Below are positions 37,120 to 48,580 of a stretch of 64,000 nt of DNA, one piece after another (position 1 is the first letter of the stretch; every line of letters begins with the position of its first letter). The stretch is from the NCBI GenBank assembly GCA_018340375.1, contig JAFFJZ010000006.1:29456001-29520000 (forward strand). The letters run 5' to 3'. Both the position numbers and the translations under genes were made by a program. This DNA is from Gonatopus flavifemur (Eukaryota; Arthropoda; Insecta; Hymenoptera; Dryinidae). Under the pieces are notes generated by a model. It saw only the letters and a program-made list of their open reading frames with translations. It searched no databases and was not told the origin of the DNA.

Positions 37120-38310
37120 CCTTCTGTAAAGTTTTGTAGTCAATTTTTGCTGAGTTTCGGGTTCCCGATTCTCCCTGAAACTCCTTGAATACTTCCGAAT
37201 TCTCGAACCAAAAATTTCACTTCATTTAGTTCTCTCTGAATTTCTTTGAATCCTTCTGAAAAGTTCCATGGTCAATTTTGCCTAATTTCTGGGTCTCTGA
37301 GTTTCGTTAAAACTCCCTGAATGCCTCTGAAGTCTTGAACCAAAAGGTCCCCTCAATTTATTTTCCCCTGAATTTCTCTGAATTTCTCTGAATGATATTT
37401 GAACTGCGAGTATTATTCTTTTACTTTTCTTTTGCTCTTCTCTTATTCCTGGTTTGTATTTTCTGTAGCATGTAGAAGTCTAGTCTCTGATTATTTTTGT
37501 ATGTTGGTTTTCTCTTTTAAAATTACATTCTTATTTGTAATAGTAATTTGTACTTTCAACTTATACATTGTTCTTAAAGGGCCCGGCCCTGGGACATAAT
37601 AAAGCATGAAATGAAATGAAATGAAATGAATCCTTCCGTAAAGTTCCATGCTCAATTTTTCTTGATTTCCGTTTCTCTGAATCTCCCTGAATGCCTCTGA
37701 AATCTCGTACAAGAAATTTGACTCACTGTATCTCTCTCTGAATTCCTCTCAATCTCTCTGAATTTCTCTTACTCCTTCTGAGAAGTTCAACGTACAATTT
37801 TTCCCAATCTACCCGTCTATGAATCTTTCTGAATTTCCCTGAATCGCGATGAATTGCTCTGAATCCCTCTGAATGTCCCTCAATCTCTCTGAATTTCCCT
37901 GAATTTCCCTGAATCCTACTGTAGAGTTCCGTGCTCGATTCTTTCTAATTTCCGTGTCTCTGATTTTCCCTGAATCTCCCTAAATGCCTCTGAAATATTG
38001 AACGAAGAATTACGCTCAATTTATCTCTCTCTGGATTTCTCTGAATCCTTCTGAAGAGTTCCATGTTGAATTTCTCCTAATTTCCGTTTCTTTGAGCTAT
38101 CTAAAATTTCTTGAATGCCTCTGAAATCTCGCACCAAAAATTTCACTCAATGTATCTCACTTTGAATTCCTCTGAATCCTTCTGAAAAGTTCAACACACA
38201 ATTTTTCCTAATCTATCCGTGCCTGAATCCTCCTGAATTTCCCTGAATTGCTGTGAATTCCTCTGAATCTCTCTGAATGTCCCTGAACCGTGAAATTTTC
38301 AGAGAGATTT
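37120..38310 (+). repeat. Higher-order tandem repeat, about 131-146 bp units
   Basis: A unit starting CCTTCTG(A/T)AAAGTT recurs at 37120, 37252, 37632, 37774, 37915, 38047 and 38178. Spacings are 132, 146 (after removing the nested LINE piece), 142, 141, 132 and 131 bases. Unit 37632 matches 38047 best (GTTCCATG, then GCCTCTGAAATCTCG) and unit 37774 matches 38178 best (AAGTTCAAC, then ACAATTTTTCC), which implies a three-unit super-repeat of about 410 bases. Each unit is itself made of the short CTGAAT word. Confidence 0.7.
37394..37630 (+). mobile_element. 5'-truncated non-LTR retrotransposon 3' end
   Basis: An island lacking the CTGAAT word interrupts the tandem repeat. It ends in GGGCCCGGCCCTGGGACATA, then AATAAAGC and a tail of about five ATGAA units, as expected for a reverse-transcribed LINE 3' end. 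A short TGAAT match at both sides may be the target duplication but is confounded with the tail and the repeat word. No coding part remains. Confidence 0.6.
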
Positions 38311-38321
38311 TTTTACCAGGG

Positions 38322-41300
38322 ATCACGATAGAATTGGAAAAATAACTCTGTGCGAAGGTGGAAAGTAGAGGATTGAATGGAAATATATTCGCAGTCTAGT
38401 GTTTGCCGTAGAACGTCTCTACCGTTTCAATTCAGCGTATCATTCCGCGTTGATAATCTTCATCGTTTATGGAATTTCGATTCCGTTCGGAGAGTGATTT
38501 CATCCTCCAGAGCAATTTTTGAATAAACAAAAGAGATCGATAACTACGCACCTCAAGGCCTTGGGAGTACCTGAAGCGCCAAGTAGAATTTCTCAACAAT
38601 TCAACAAAGCATATTCAAAGCACCGCATATTTGCAGTGAAATTGTACGATACCGCTGACGAAACGTATACATGAAAATTATATAAATATCAATCACAAAG
38701 AGGCAATGCATAACCACTTAACGAATAGAATTTCATTCGGATGATTTAATTGAACCGATGCGAAACTTCATCCAGTGATTGATGGAAGTTAAAGAGTTTA
38801 CAAGTCGTTGCACGATAAACAGTAAAGTTACGCGATACAGTTATGTAATACGACGACTACTAGATGGCTTTAATGTGGATAAGAGCGATACAAACAACAA
38901 CATACAACAGGGCTGCAATACACTTTGGAGGCCAATGGATCTACGTACCTTCGCGTATGCATCGCATCCACACGCGCATGAAAAGAATGTTTACCCCTTC
39001 CGTATCCCTCTCTCTCTGACTCTATTTTTCTCTTTTCTCTTTCCCTATCCTTGTGGTTAAACGGTTAACGATTCTCTATATCTGCGATATGTTACATCTA
39101 TAAATAACGGCCTCCCTGGAATTTCCTGTGCGTCATCATGTTATTTACATCGACGCCAATATAAGATGCAAACACCTTTCTTCCAAGAACGGCCTGACTT
39201 CTTCTCTTCTCCCCCCCCCCTCTATCTCTCTCTCTCTCCTTCTTTATCTGTTTTTGCATTTACGTACACAAATCAATCCCACTCGTTCTTCAAAGAATTC
39301 CTCATCGGCTTACAGAAGAATGAAGAAGAAAATTCAATTTAGCGTCTATTATCATGCTCCGCTATTACCTTGGGTTGCAACATATTACGCCAACGCGCGG
39401 TAAAACGTAAAATTTTCTCCACAATGATACGGCAATCACGTTCCCAAGTACGCCAAATCAATCGATACGTACTGCGCCAAACACGACATTTTCCAGTTGA
39501 TTATCGCTCACTCGCAATTATAGGGAATGGGTGCACGTTTGGAACACATGAATAGGTTTCATGAGGTCCGATTATCCTGATACGCAATTGCACACGCTTG
39601 TTCAATCACGAAACAATATTTTCATTCGATGAAATTCGGACCAACGTAGAGAGGGAAAAGAAAATTATTGTACTCGATGATGGATAAATAAATATTCTTT
39701 CGATATCATGTTAATCTATCGTTCGATATTGATACATAATTCGAGTCAATTGGAAATCTTGTGAAGATGTGGTTGAAGTCTTTTGGAATCTTGATATGTT
39801 TTGGATATCTAAAAGTTATTATATTTAAGTTTGATCTGTTGGAACTGGAAATCAACGTTCCATGAACCTTGAAGAAAATATTATGATTCCGACTAACATT
39901 TCCTCTGAATATTTCCTCATCGAAAAGCAAATATACCATGAAAATTATAAACCACCGCATGTAACTCACAACAAATACTTGTACATTTTTCCTCCTTCTA
40001 TTATCGATTACAAGGTCAAGTTTCGAAGATATAAATATTCATACCAGTATCAACACGTTACTTTCAACAATGTCGCGATTGCGTTGCGCTACGCAGAAGC
40101 ACATAATAAACCACAGTAAAATTAAAATGTTGCGCAACTACCGATCTCTGTGGCTTCTCGTGTTCTGCAAAATCAAGTACAACTTATATTTCATCGAAGC
40201 GAAATTATTGTCCTCTCTCGATTGTTTCTGAAAGGAAAATCAATCGAATCGTCTTACCGCTTTGAGACGAGTGATGTAACGGTAGTTATTTTTAAACTCG
40301 TGTGAATTTGTTTCGAATTTCAAGATAAAGTAAGCACATACTTGTTTACAACGAGTCACAATGAAGTCATTTTTCATGGAAAATCGCATGCGTTGGCTGG
40401 AGAGCTATGCAATAGGTTGCCCATAAATAACACGCGGTAGATATTCTGAAACCGATGATCATTCCATGCGCATTATGCGATGTGTGTTATGTACCATTCT
40501 GTGTGCATACATTTTATTTTTAGTAGTGAATCAACGTATGATCGTGCTTGATGACTGATTTCCAGGAAAAATTAGATAGATTCGTTCTTGCGATGTGAAC
40601 AATTATTTCTGATTGCTCCAGTTATAGATTCTATCGTATTTCTTTGAGACTAGAGAAATCCCACGTTTCAACAATATGTCGTGGATTCTGAATGTTTCAA
40701 AAATTAATTCTCACTTCCGTGCTACGTCGTTACATCGACGATGCATTTGTCCATGGCACACTACCGTCGTGTACGACATTGATACAGACAGCATATAACC
40801 GTTATCTCGACTATACGCGTTCATTAAGAATGCATTTAGCTGATATATCCGTTTGCGACCGATCTATAAATACACGGATCCTGTGTAACAGTAAACGAAA
40901 CTTGAGAGTATTATACGGAAGAGTAATTATCTATTTTTACCTTCGCGATATTCTTCCTTCGGAGGGAAATTTATTTCTGTTCTGGATTAATGATCTGATT
41001 TGTCTTAGAGTTTCTTCATTGAGTACAGTGGAGGATTGCGATACAAGTATGCTCAACCAACATCTTTTATCGGCATCACTAAAACTTTTAGTTCAAGGAA
41101 TCAAACGTGATTTGATATGATCATTTGCTCAGCGTAGGCAAATTTTGACTGGACCAGTTCTATTCAAAAACAGGTACAAGAATTCAAGTTTCCAGAATCC
41201 ATACTCTTCTGAACCACAAAACTCTAAACACCTATCATACCTCCATTCATGGATTTTTCAAATGTAACAGAGTTGGAACCGAATCTCATTGTTCAAATTC

Positions 41301-41660
41301 AGAAAACTTTCAGTGAAGCAGTTTTCTTGGATGATCTCAGGAATGTCGATAGTTCTTCAGAGGGTTCAAGTGATTTTCTGGAAAATTCAAATCTTAATCT
41401 CAAATTCTTCATCGATCATCATGATAATTTATTTCTTGTTTCATCAATCAAAATACAACCCAGTGTATCCAGTTGAAAATATTGAAGATTCGCGAAATCA
41501 ATTATACCTGTTCTCAAAAAGTGATATCATGATCCAGTTTCCAATTCTCAAAAAAACAATCTTACCTCAGCAGTATAAAAATGAAATTATCGTCGACAAT
41601 TGTTACGAATTGTGAAGAAGCATTCTACCCTTATTCTGACGACCACTGTTGACATGTTTG
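38322..41660. other. No gene identified
   Basis: A C10 run followed by CT units lies at 39211-39240. Open frames at 40692-41120 (142 codons) and 41249-41476 (an acidic Ser/Asn-rich peptide) are on the plus strand, without recognisable domains. Confidence 0.4.
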
Positions 41661-41664
41661 TAGA

Positions 41665-41825
41665 AGTTTATTTATAAAGAAAAAAAAATGGTATACCACG
41701 TGATTATAATAGCGACAGAACTGGTAACCCCGTATATCCTTAACAGCCCGTATCTCAAGGAGAGTTGTGGTGAACTTTCATATACTCGTGGTTCTTTTCA
41801 CCGCAGAGAAAGGATATCCCATGAC
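41665..41825. repeat. Dispersed repeat R, copy b
   Basis: About 160 bases align by eye with 51825-52003, best across AGAGTTGTGGT, ATACTCGTGGTTCTTTTC and GATATCCCA. On the minus strand both copies can read GEKNHEY and HNS before a stop, though an indel disturbs other frames. The family is unknown. Confidence 0.5.
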
Positions 41826-42479
41826 AGAGATAAAAATCTACTAATTCGCTCGACATAATCCTTTCTATGCGCGGATGATTAAACTTCCTGGAAGGTTTTT
41901 TGTAATACCAAATCACTTCCAATTTACACGTATACGATCTTGAAGATCATTACACATCAGACAAAACAGATCATTTTCATCAATTGATTTTAACTTGTAT
42001 ATAGAGTATCGAACGGCCCAGATAACATGCTCTCGCAAAGCGACGTACATGGATAAGCTTTTGCAAGCAAATTGCACGCGAGGAGCTTGAAATTGCTATC
42101 AGGGAGGATACAGCTCATAACGATCATGTTGAGTTCCGATTAGAATTCATCTTCTAACTGGTTGAGAATCACTCGTGAACTTGATTCGCGTGTACACGTA
42201 CATTAAGTATTTATTTTCTCTGTGTTAATTAGTACACGAATCGAGGATGCGGAGTGACAATTTCTTAGCAAGCATCATTTTTCTCCCCAACTCGCATTAG
42301 AGGTTATTGCGTAATGATCATAAACCCAGGTGAAGTCCTTCTCCGATTTCCAATGATTAAAAGGTCTTCTTAAATATATTTCGTTTATAAACGTTTCGGT
42401 ATTTCGTTGATGCTTTAGAATGATTCGTCATAATGATATTACCTTATTACGTCTTTGGTTTCACTGATCACGTGGTTTG

Positions 42480-43100
42480 TGTATATCTCTCTCTTTCTCT
42501 CTCCTCATTTCGCATTGTATACAAGAGGAATTGGATGGATGAACGAGAATTTCACATAAAACATAACCTGCATATATATATATAGAAACGTAGATATAGT
42601 GGCCTAGACAAGTAGGTCGCGGCGTACTTCTCCCTATGCTTTATATATACATTGTCGCGTGTGCGCGGTGTCGCGAGCACGTATATGTGAATTGTGCATA
42701 CGTATACGTGGAGTGCACGTGCACTTACAGAGACATACGTAACACACAACACAGTGGTGACCCACATATACGAGCTGAGGATTGTGTTGGTCTACCTATG
42801 GTTGAGTATTACATAAACTAGGTACCTCTGCGCCATACGCCTTGTATGCTCGTTACTTGCTCGTATATATGTGGATATATTTATATATATATACATATAT
42901 GTATGATATGAGAGGGAGGAAAAGAGGGGCTGGGAGAACTGGTCGACCGACGCCTATTCATTTTCCTTTTTTTGGGTCACCCCTTAGGGGATCTCTGCTT
43001 CTCTTCCTCTCTCGCTCACTTTATGCTGTTATCGATTCCACTAGGCGCAATGGCAGAATATGGGTTTTTTTCGTCATCAATGTTCTTAAATGACAGCTAG
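42480..43100. other. TATA- and CpG-rich tract
   Basis: CT runs, (TA)n runs near 42570 and 42880, and CpG-rich alternating purine-pyrimidine words (GTGTGCGCGG, ACGTATACGTGGAGTGCACG) are clustered here. This could be regulatory DNA, but no transcription start can be assigned. Confidence 0.35.
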
Positions 43101-43582
43101 GACGTTCACGTTCATCAACCTGCCAATCTGTGGCGAATTTTTCTTGATTTGAGTTTTTATATTGATATTCGATGGAATGTTACATGCAAAAAAACGCCTG
43201 GATGTTGAAAGTTGCATATGCTAACAAACCCTAGTGGAAATAAAGCGCGATCAACGCGGAAGATGACGCTGTCAAATCTAATTCAATCTCAAAAATTCGA
43301 TTAAATATTGTTTGCCGTAGATTGAAAAATTGTACGAGAGGCCTTCTCTACCTTTGTCCAACTGGGTGGGAAAATCCCACCCTTATCCTCGTTACCATCC
43401 TAGTTGGAAGAGGATAGAAGTGTTCTGAAGAAGAAGCCACGCTACTGGGGGATACGAAGTGGATGGAGATTTGGCGTCGATACAACGGAGATACGGCGGA
43501 GAAATGTCGATTATATCCCCTTCTGCTATTTCATCATCTACTTTCCACCTGTGTTCAAACGGTGCCTAAAGTGGGTAATCGT

Positions 43583-44056
43583 TGGTTGTTCAAAAACCCC
43601 AGTTGAGTTCCAGCTAGGTTCGACCATGCTGGGTAGGACCAGTAGGAATTTGGTTACATGGGATCAGTAGTACCTAATATGAGTCTACCTAGAGGTTGGT
43701 ACTACCCTGCATGGTTCTACCCAGTTTTAGTAGCAACCTGGGGCAGACCATGCTTGGTACGGCCTCAGATAGTGATAAATGAATCTTAGAAATTACAGTA
43801 GAGCAGTAATTTGTGTACAATTTATCCAGAGTTCTGACATTTTTATCAAATTGCGTCACATTCTTGTCCCACTTGCATTCCTAAATTTTTCTTTTCAGTT
43901 TGTCAGGCTGTTTGCATTTAAAATACACTCCTATTTACTGATATTTTTTTGAACTTGACACCGGTTGGAACCAAGTTGGTTCAACTGAAACCAAGTTGGT
44001 TTAGCTAGGACCAAGTTGGTTCCTTGTTGGATCATGTTGGGTTTTTTCAACAGGGT
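43583..44056. mobile_element. TIR element with CCAAGTTGG word blocks at both ends
   Basis: The ends are TTGTTCAAAAACCCCAGTTG on the left and, from the right, TGTTGAAAAAACCCAACATG. The left block (43590-43770) repeats words such as CCAGCTAGGTTCGACCATG, ACCATGCTTGGTA and CTACCTAG; the right block (43960-44040) repeats AACCAAGTTGGTT three times. A plain AT-rich centre of about 190 bases separates them. No coding capacity. The target duplication was not resolved. Confidence 0.5.
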
Positions 44057-44495
44057 TCCCTAGGGAAGTTTCCAATGGTGTCTCATTCGATCCGCGTCTG
44101 GTCGCAAAAATGTTGAGACATCGAGAGAAGATAGAACACTTCGGCAAGGTAAACATCAATCGTGATGAATTCCTCCCTCGTTATCTCAACGAAATAAACA
44201 TAACCTCATTTCATTTGTTCGTGCTTGAAGTTGGCGTCAAGTTGTCGTTATTCACATGCACTATTCGCGAATGGTTACGTGCTGCCAGCATTACATATAC
44301 CTGCGTATAGATATATGCAGATGAAGCTTATATATATACATATAATACGTAAGTATATAACTATAAGAGAAGACGTGCAACAAAACATAGGCAAAGGAAG
44401 AGAGAGGAAGGAGGGTTAGAGCTCGCGCAAGTCGTCCCCGTGTGTCGAAAGTTACGGTGAATTATTGCGTCGCAATATCTAGACGGGCCTGCCTG

Positions 44496-44545
44496 CTGCT
44501 TGCTTACTTGCTTGCTTGCTTGCTTGCTTGCTTTGCTTGCTTGCC
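44496..44545. repeat. (TTGC)n microsatellite
   Basis: About twelve TTGC units with two interruptions (TTAC near 44503 and an extra T near 44533). Confidence 0.9.
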
Positions 44546-45633
44546 TGGTTCACCGTCTATCTGGCCTACTTCCATGTTTTTACTCGGTGACTTGGAGTAG
44601 CGCAGACACAGACCTACACCTATATATACTTATACATGCCAAGTATGCAAGACACATTACGCGTATATACACATTCACGTTACTGTGTATAAGTATAAAT
44701 GTTCGTTTGCGTATCTCTATACGTACATACTATATATACATAAGAGAGAACCAGAGCGCGAGAACGGTTATATATTAAAATGCAGGTAAGCATTTACGGG
44801 AGATCGTTTTTCTTGGGGCAACGAGGAAGACCAACGTCTTCGACCCAATGAGTTAACAAATATGTGGACGATGCTATACCGTGTATACCGTATGCATAGG
44901 CGTACGGCCTATCGCATGCATCCCTTCCAGAAAGAACAACGCGATACGTGTGATAATGTTGCGTGAGAAGTGAAAAACGGTATATATTCACGGTATAATA
45001 TTCACGTATAAAATCCAAAATCCATCCATGTCCTACTTTTTTCCGTGACACGCTATTTTCGATTGTTTTCGAATCGACGGAACTCTCTTTTCTACTTATT
45101 TACTTATCGTTTGATTATTCCGCTAGCAAAGAGTAATAAAATGAATCCCCTTCTTTGCCCTCCGTTTCAATAGCGAGTTTACTTACGCAAGGTACAGGAT
45201 AATCGCTCTAGATTTCAAATCGAGATATAGGCAATGATTGTGTTATCAGGGTGGTGACGATGTTGTAGGCTCGTGACTATGAGAAAATGTTGAAAAAGCA
45301 CGGAGGAATCGTGCATAATTTTATAGAAGTTCGTGAGAGTGAGCAAATTGTATTGAAGGTCGATAGAAATGCGCAACAAGAAATTCCATGACCTCATTGG
45401 AATCCACTAAAATTGTGCAGATTGTGTAGATTGGGAGTGATCCCTGCTTCAATAGATACAAACTTTTCTTCCCAAACAAAAACACCTTTCTTGACATCAT
45501 GACAAAATTTTATTGATATCAAAAACATTGTACTACCATCAGCACTTGCCGATGAATTCATGTGGAATCTAACATGGAAATGATGAACTCCTCGACGAAT
45601 CAACGGAGCTTCGTACATTTCTGATAAAACACC
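44546..45633. other. No gene seen
   Basis: TATA-rich at the start, otherwise unremarkable. Confidence 0.4.
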
Positions 45634-45854
45634 CACAAGAAAAAGTTGTAAAATTAACGTGTTATGAAATCAATATTTGGATGTTTTCAAAAGTTGATTT
45701 TACAGCAGACAATGTGAGATTTACATCAACTGTGGTGTATCTCACATTCGCTGTTGTAAAATCAATTCGGGTTGTGGTGGCTCTAATTATTTTTGAAATC
45801 ATCCACATATTGACTCTGCAAGATGTAAATTTCACAACCTCTCTTTTCTCAGTG
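45634..45854. mobile_element. CACTGAGAAAAG-end element with GTTGTAAAATC word
   Basis: The right end, read inward, is CACTGAGAAAAGAGAGGTTG, and the left end is CACAAGAAAAAGTTG. The interior repeats GTTGTAAAATC/GATTTTACAAC and GATGTAAATTTCAC. One inverted pair is long: TTGATTTTACAGCAGAC and ACTTTAAG-free complement near 45745, around AACTGTGGTG. No TA flank is visible. The element lies just past the LINE tail. Confidence 0.45.
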
Positions 45855-45903
45855 AAAAAATAATGTCAATAGCACTGAGGTCATCATCATGAAATAATCA
45901 GTC

Positions 45904-46089
45904 TTATGACTGGTTTGATGAAATCCTCCAACCCTGTTTATTATCCGCTAACCGCTTAATTTCTGCATATCTACGACAACCCTTATCTTGTATAATTCGC
46001 TTCATGTAACTTAATCTAGGTCTACCTCCTCGAGTTTTACTATTCATTTTTCCTTCCAATCTTGTTTTCAATAAGCTATCATGCCTTAA
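45904..46089 (-). pseudogene. C-terminal tail of the RTE polyprotein, beyond the insert
   Basis: After the insert the frame resumes LRHDSLLKTRLEGK and continues GGRPRLSYMKRIIQDKGC and ADNKQGWR to a stop at 45904. GRPR-Y-K and the closing WR are typical of the tail of this family. Joining across the insert restores the expected order IGHT then LRHDS, with only two bases duplicated. Confidence 0.85.
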
Positions 46090-47097
46090 CCCAGGTAAAA
46101 ATTGACCATGGGCGCTAGGTTGCCGCAAGGCTCACCAAGATGGGCCGAGCCTAGGCTACCAGGCATGGCGCAACTCTGAAATGATAACATCATTTCAGCC
46201 TCAGCCCATTTGTTTCCACAATCAAGACCCAACACTGGAAACAGGGTTGGGATAGCATATGCCGTCAATGGCAGACCATACAAAAATTTGTTCGCCAAGG
46301 ATGAGCCAACGCTGTAGCAATCTTGCGGCAGGGTTGCGCCCATCCCATGCCAATGGTCACTTTTATTTTTTATTGTAATTGAAAATAAAAAAAAAAATCC
46401 ATTCTATCATTTCGATTGAACGAAATGAATGTCGGAGAATTTCAACATGTAATTTTTCTGATTAGTTTAAACTGATGAATGACGTAAATCCGGTGGTCCT
46501 GGCGTAGAAGTAGGCGGGTCTGGAAACAGATGAAGAATTATTTCTGTCATGGAATCTTCAAAGGAGACTTATATATTGATTGAATGCTTGGTTTGCCACT
46601 CGCAGGAAACAAGCATCACTCTGGTGAGAGTTATTGTAATTTGCTGTTTGAGAAGGAAGTTTCATTCTTAGCAAAAGCTATTACTCAAGTCGAGTCAAGC
46701 TAACGCCTAAACTGAGCGAGGCCATCGCCCAAGCTGAGTCAACCTATTGCCCAAGCTGGACCAAGCTACGACCCATGCTTGGTGCAACATGAGAATCCAT
46801 TGTCATTCAGAGTTGCCTAATGCTTGGAGCAGTGTCCCGCCAAGCCCTAGAGAGCCTCTGTTGAAAGCATGCGTTTTCCTTCAAGCAATATTGGTTGAAG
46901 GATGGGCCAAGCGTGGCGCAGCCAATGATCAATGATGGATCAACGAAGTTGATTTATGACTTCCCATATTGGTACAATGTTTAGACCATTGTCAACCATC
47001 TTTGTCCCTACATAGATTGCCCAGCTTTGGCTGGCAGCTTTGCGTCTAGCTATATTCCGTCGTCAGCATTGGCGGAGCATGAAGATTTTTATATGGG
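46090..47097. mobile_element. 1,008-bp TIR element inserted in the LINE
   Basis: The left end is CCCAGGTAAAAATTGACC and the right end, read inward, is CCCATATAAAAATC. AA lies on both sides (46088-46089 and 47098-47099). The left block (46100-46350) repeats GGCGC, TTGCCGCAAGG, GGGCCGAGCC and GAGCCAAC words; the right block (46680-47060) repeats GCCCAAGCTGAGTCAACC and GACCCATGCTTGGTGC words. An AT-rich plain centre lies between. The boundaries are firm because the host LINE sequence is known to be continuous. No coding capacity. Confidence 0.8.
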
Positions 47098-47100
47098 AAT

Positions 47101-48580
47101 GTGTGTCCTATCAGATTACTTCTTCTTTTCACGACCTTTCTCAAAAGACTTCTTTTTTCATTTACCTTCTCAAGTACTTCTTCATTGTTTACTTTCTCTA
47201 CCCACTTTACTCTAAGCATCCTTCTATAACACCACATTTCAAAAGCTTCAAGCTTCGGGACCATATAATGCTGTGCTGAAAACGTAACTCTTCAAGAATT
47301 TCTTCCTTACTGCTAAGCTAATATTCTTCGAACATAGTAATTGTTTCTTTTGGTGGAAAGCCTGCTTTCCGTGTGCTATTCTTGCTTTTATATCTCTTTC
47401 GCTTTTATCGTTTTCTGTAATTATGCTTCCTAGATATTTAAATTCTTTCAATTACTGAATTTTCTCTGCATCTATTTTGATTTTCGTTCTTCTTGATGTT
47501 TTCGCTGTTGTACGAATCATGAATTTTGTTTTGTCCTTATTTATATTCATACAATAGTTTTCTAGTAATATTGTTTTCATAGTGTTGAGAGTATTTTCTA
47601 ACTCAGCACCACTCGTAGCTAATATAGCTATGTCATCCGGAAATCTCAACATGCTTACACTTTCACCTTGAATCTGTCATTTCAATTGCACTTGCTCCTT
47701 CACTTCGTTCATCGCTTCTTCTATATACAAATTGAAAATCAATGGCGATAGTGAGCATCCTTGTCTCACCCCTCTTCTAATTTGTGCTTCTCCCTTTTGA
47801 CCCTCTATTTCTATTATTGCGGTTTGATTCTTATGTAATTCATATATTATTCTCCTATCCCTGAAATCAATTCCTACCTCTTTCAAAATCGTGAACATCT
47901 TCTCCCAATCAACATTATCGAATGCTTTTTGTATATCTACAAAACCTATATACACAGACTTTTTCAACTCTAGACTTTTCTCTACTACTGTTCCGCGTTC
48001 CCCTATTTTTCCTAAAACCGAACTGATCTTCTGCCAATCTACTCTCTATTTTATTCTCTATTCTCCTGCATATAATTTCTGTCAGTATTTTCGAGGCATG
48101 TGAAGTTAAACTAATCGTTCTGTAGTTCTCGCATTCGTCTGCTCCTTGTTTTTTTGGAATGGCGAGAATTTTATTCTTCTAGAAATCTTTCTCCTCTTTC
48201 GTACATATCTCTGACCAATTCAAACAGCGCGTCACGAGTTCTCTGACTGGAGGCTTAGATAAGGTCCGCACTTATTCCATCTATTCCTGGCGCTTTATTA
48301 TTTTTCAATTCTTTTAAAGCCCTGTCGAATTCTGATCTCAAAATTGAATCTCCCAATTCTTCTTCATCGAAATCTTCCTCCCTCTCTAAAAATCCTATAT
48401 TATCGCTTCCTTTACACAGATCTTCTAAACGATGAATCCATTGTTCTATTTTTTTCTCCGTTCTTATCAATTGTTTCCCTAGAGAATTTTGAATCTTACT
48501 GCTTCTAGATTTCATTTGTCCAAAAAATCTCTTAACAATCCTATATGCCTCATCTATTTTCCCTAAATGTAATTTTACTT
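47101..48580 (-). pseudogene. Reverse transcriptase part of RTE-type polyprotein
   Basis: Successive pieces give KNNKAPGIDGISADLI (finger region), a stop, a frameshift near 48170, then ENYRTISLTSHASKIL and QFGFRKNRGTR. Motif A is VDIQKAFDNVDW, motif B is RRGVRQGCSLSPLIF, and motif C is LRFPDDIAILA, where FADD is usual; the two catalytic Asp remain but Ala is replaced by Pro. A stop falls between EKIQ and KEFKYLGS, and about ten codons are missing after STALYGPEA before LEAFEMWCYRRML. The frame then runs to RRSNLIGHT, where the insertion at 46090-47097 begins. Confidence 0.88.

Larger units (their letters stand above)
36639..38321. mobile_element. 1.7-kb TIR element filled with CTGAAT-type tandem repeats
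   Basis: The left end is CCCAGGTAAAAAAAATCTCC and the right end, read inward, is CCCTGGTAAAAAAATCTCTC. Between them almost all sequence is built from CTGAATCTCT-like words of 10-12 bases. At 36700-36770 the word runs in the opposite orientation (CAGAGAGATTCAGAG), so the left part forms an inverted pair with the rest. CGATAGAAT occurs close to both outer edges, but AT or ATC duplications are equally possible. A LINE 3' end is nested at 37394-37630. Confidence 0.6.

Noticed and set aside
37399..37599. 66-codon hydrophobic plus-strand frame
   Set aside because: It falls in the 3' untranslated part of a truncated LINE.
46086..46343. 85-codon minus-strand frame as a possible gene
   Set aside because: It lies inside the word-filled insert in the LINE and is explained by repeated GC-rich words.
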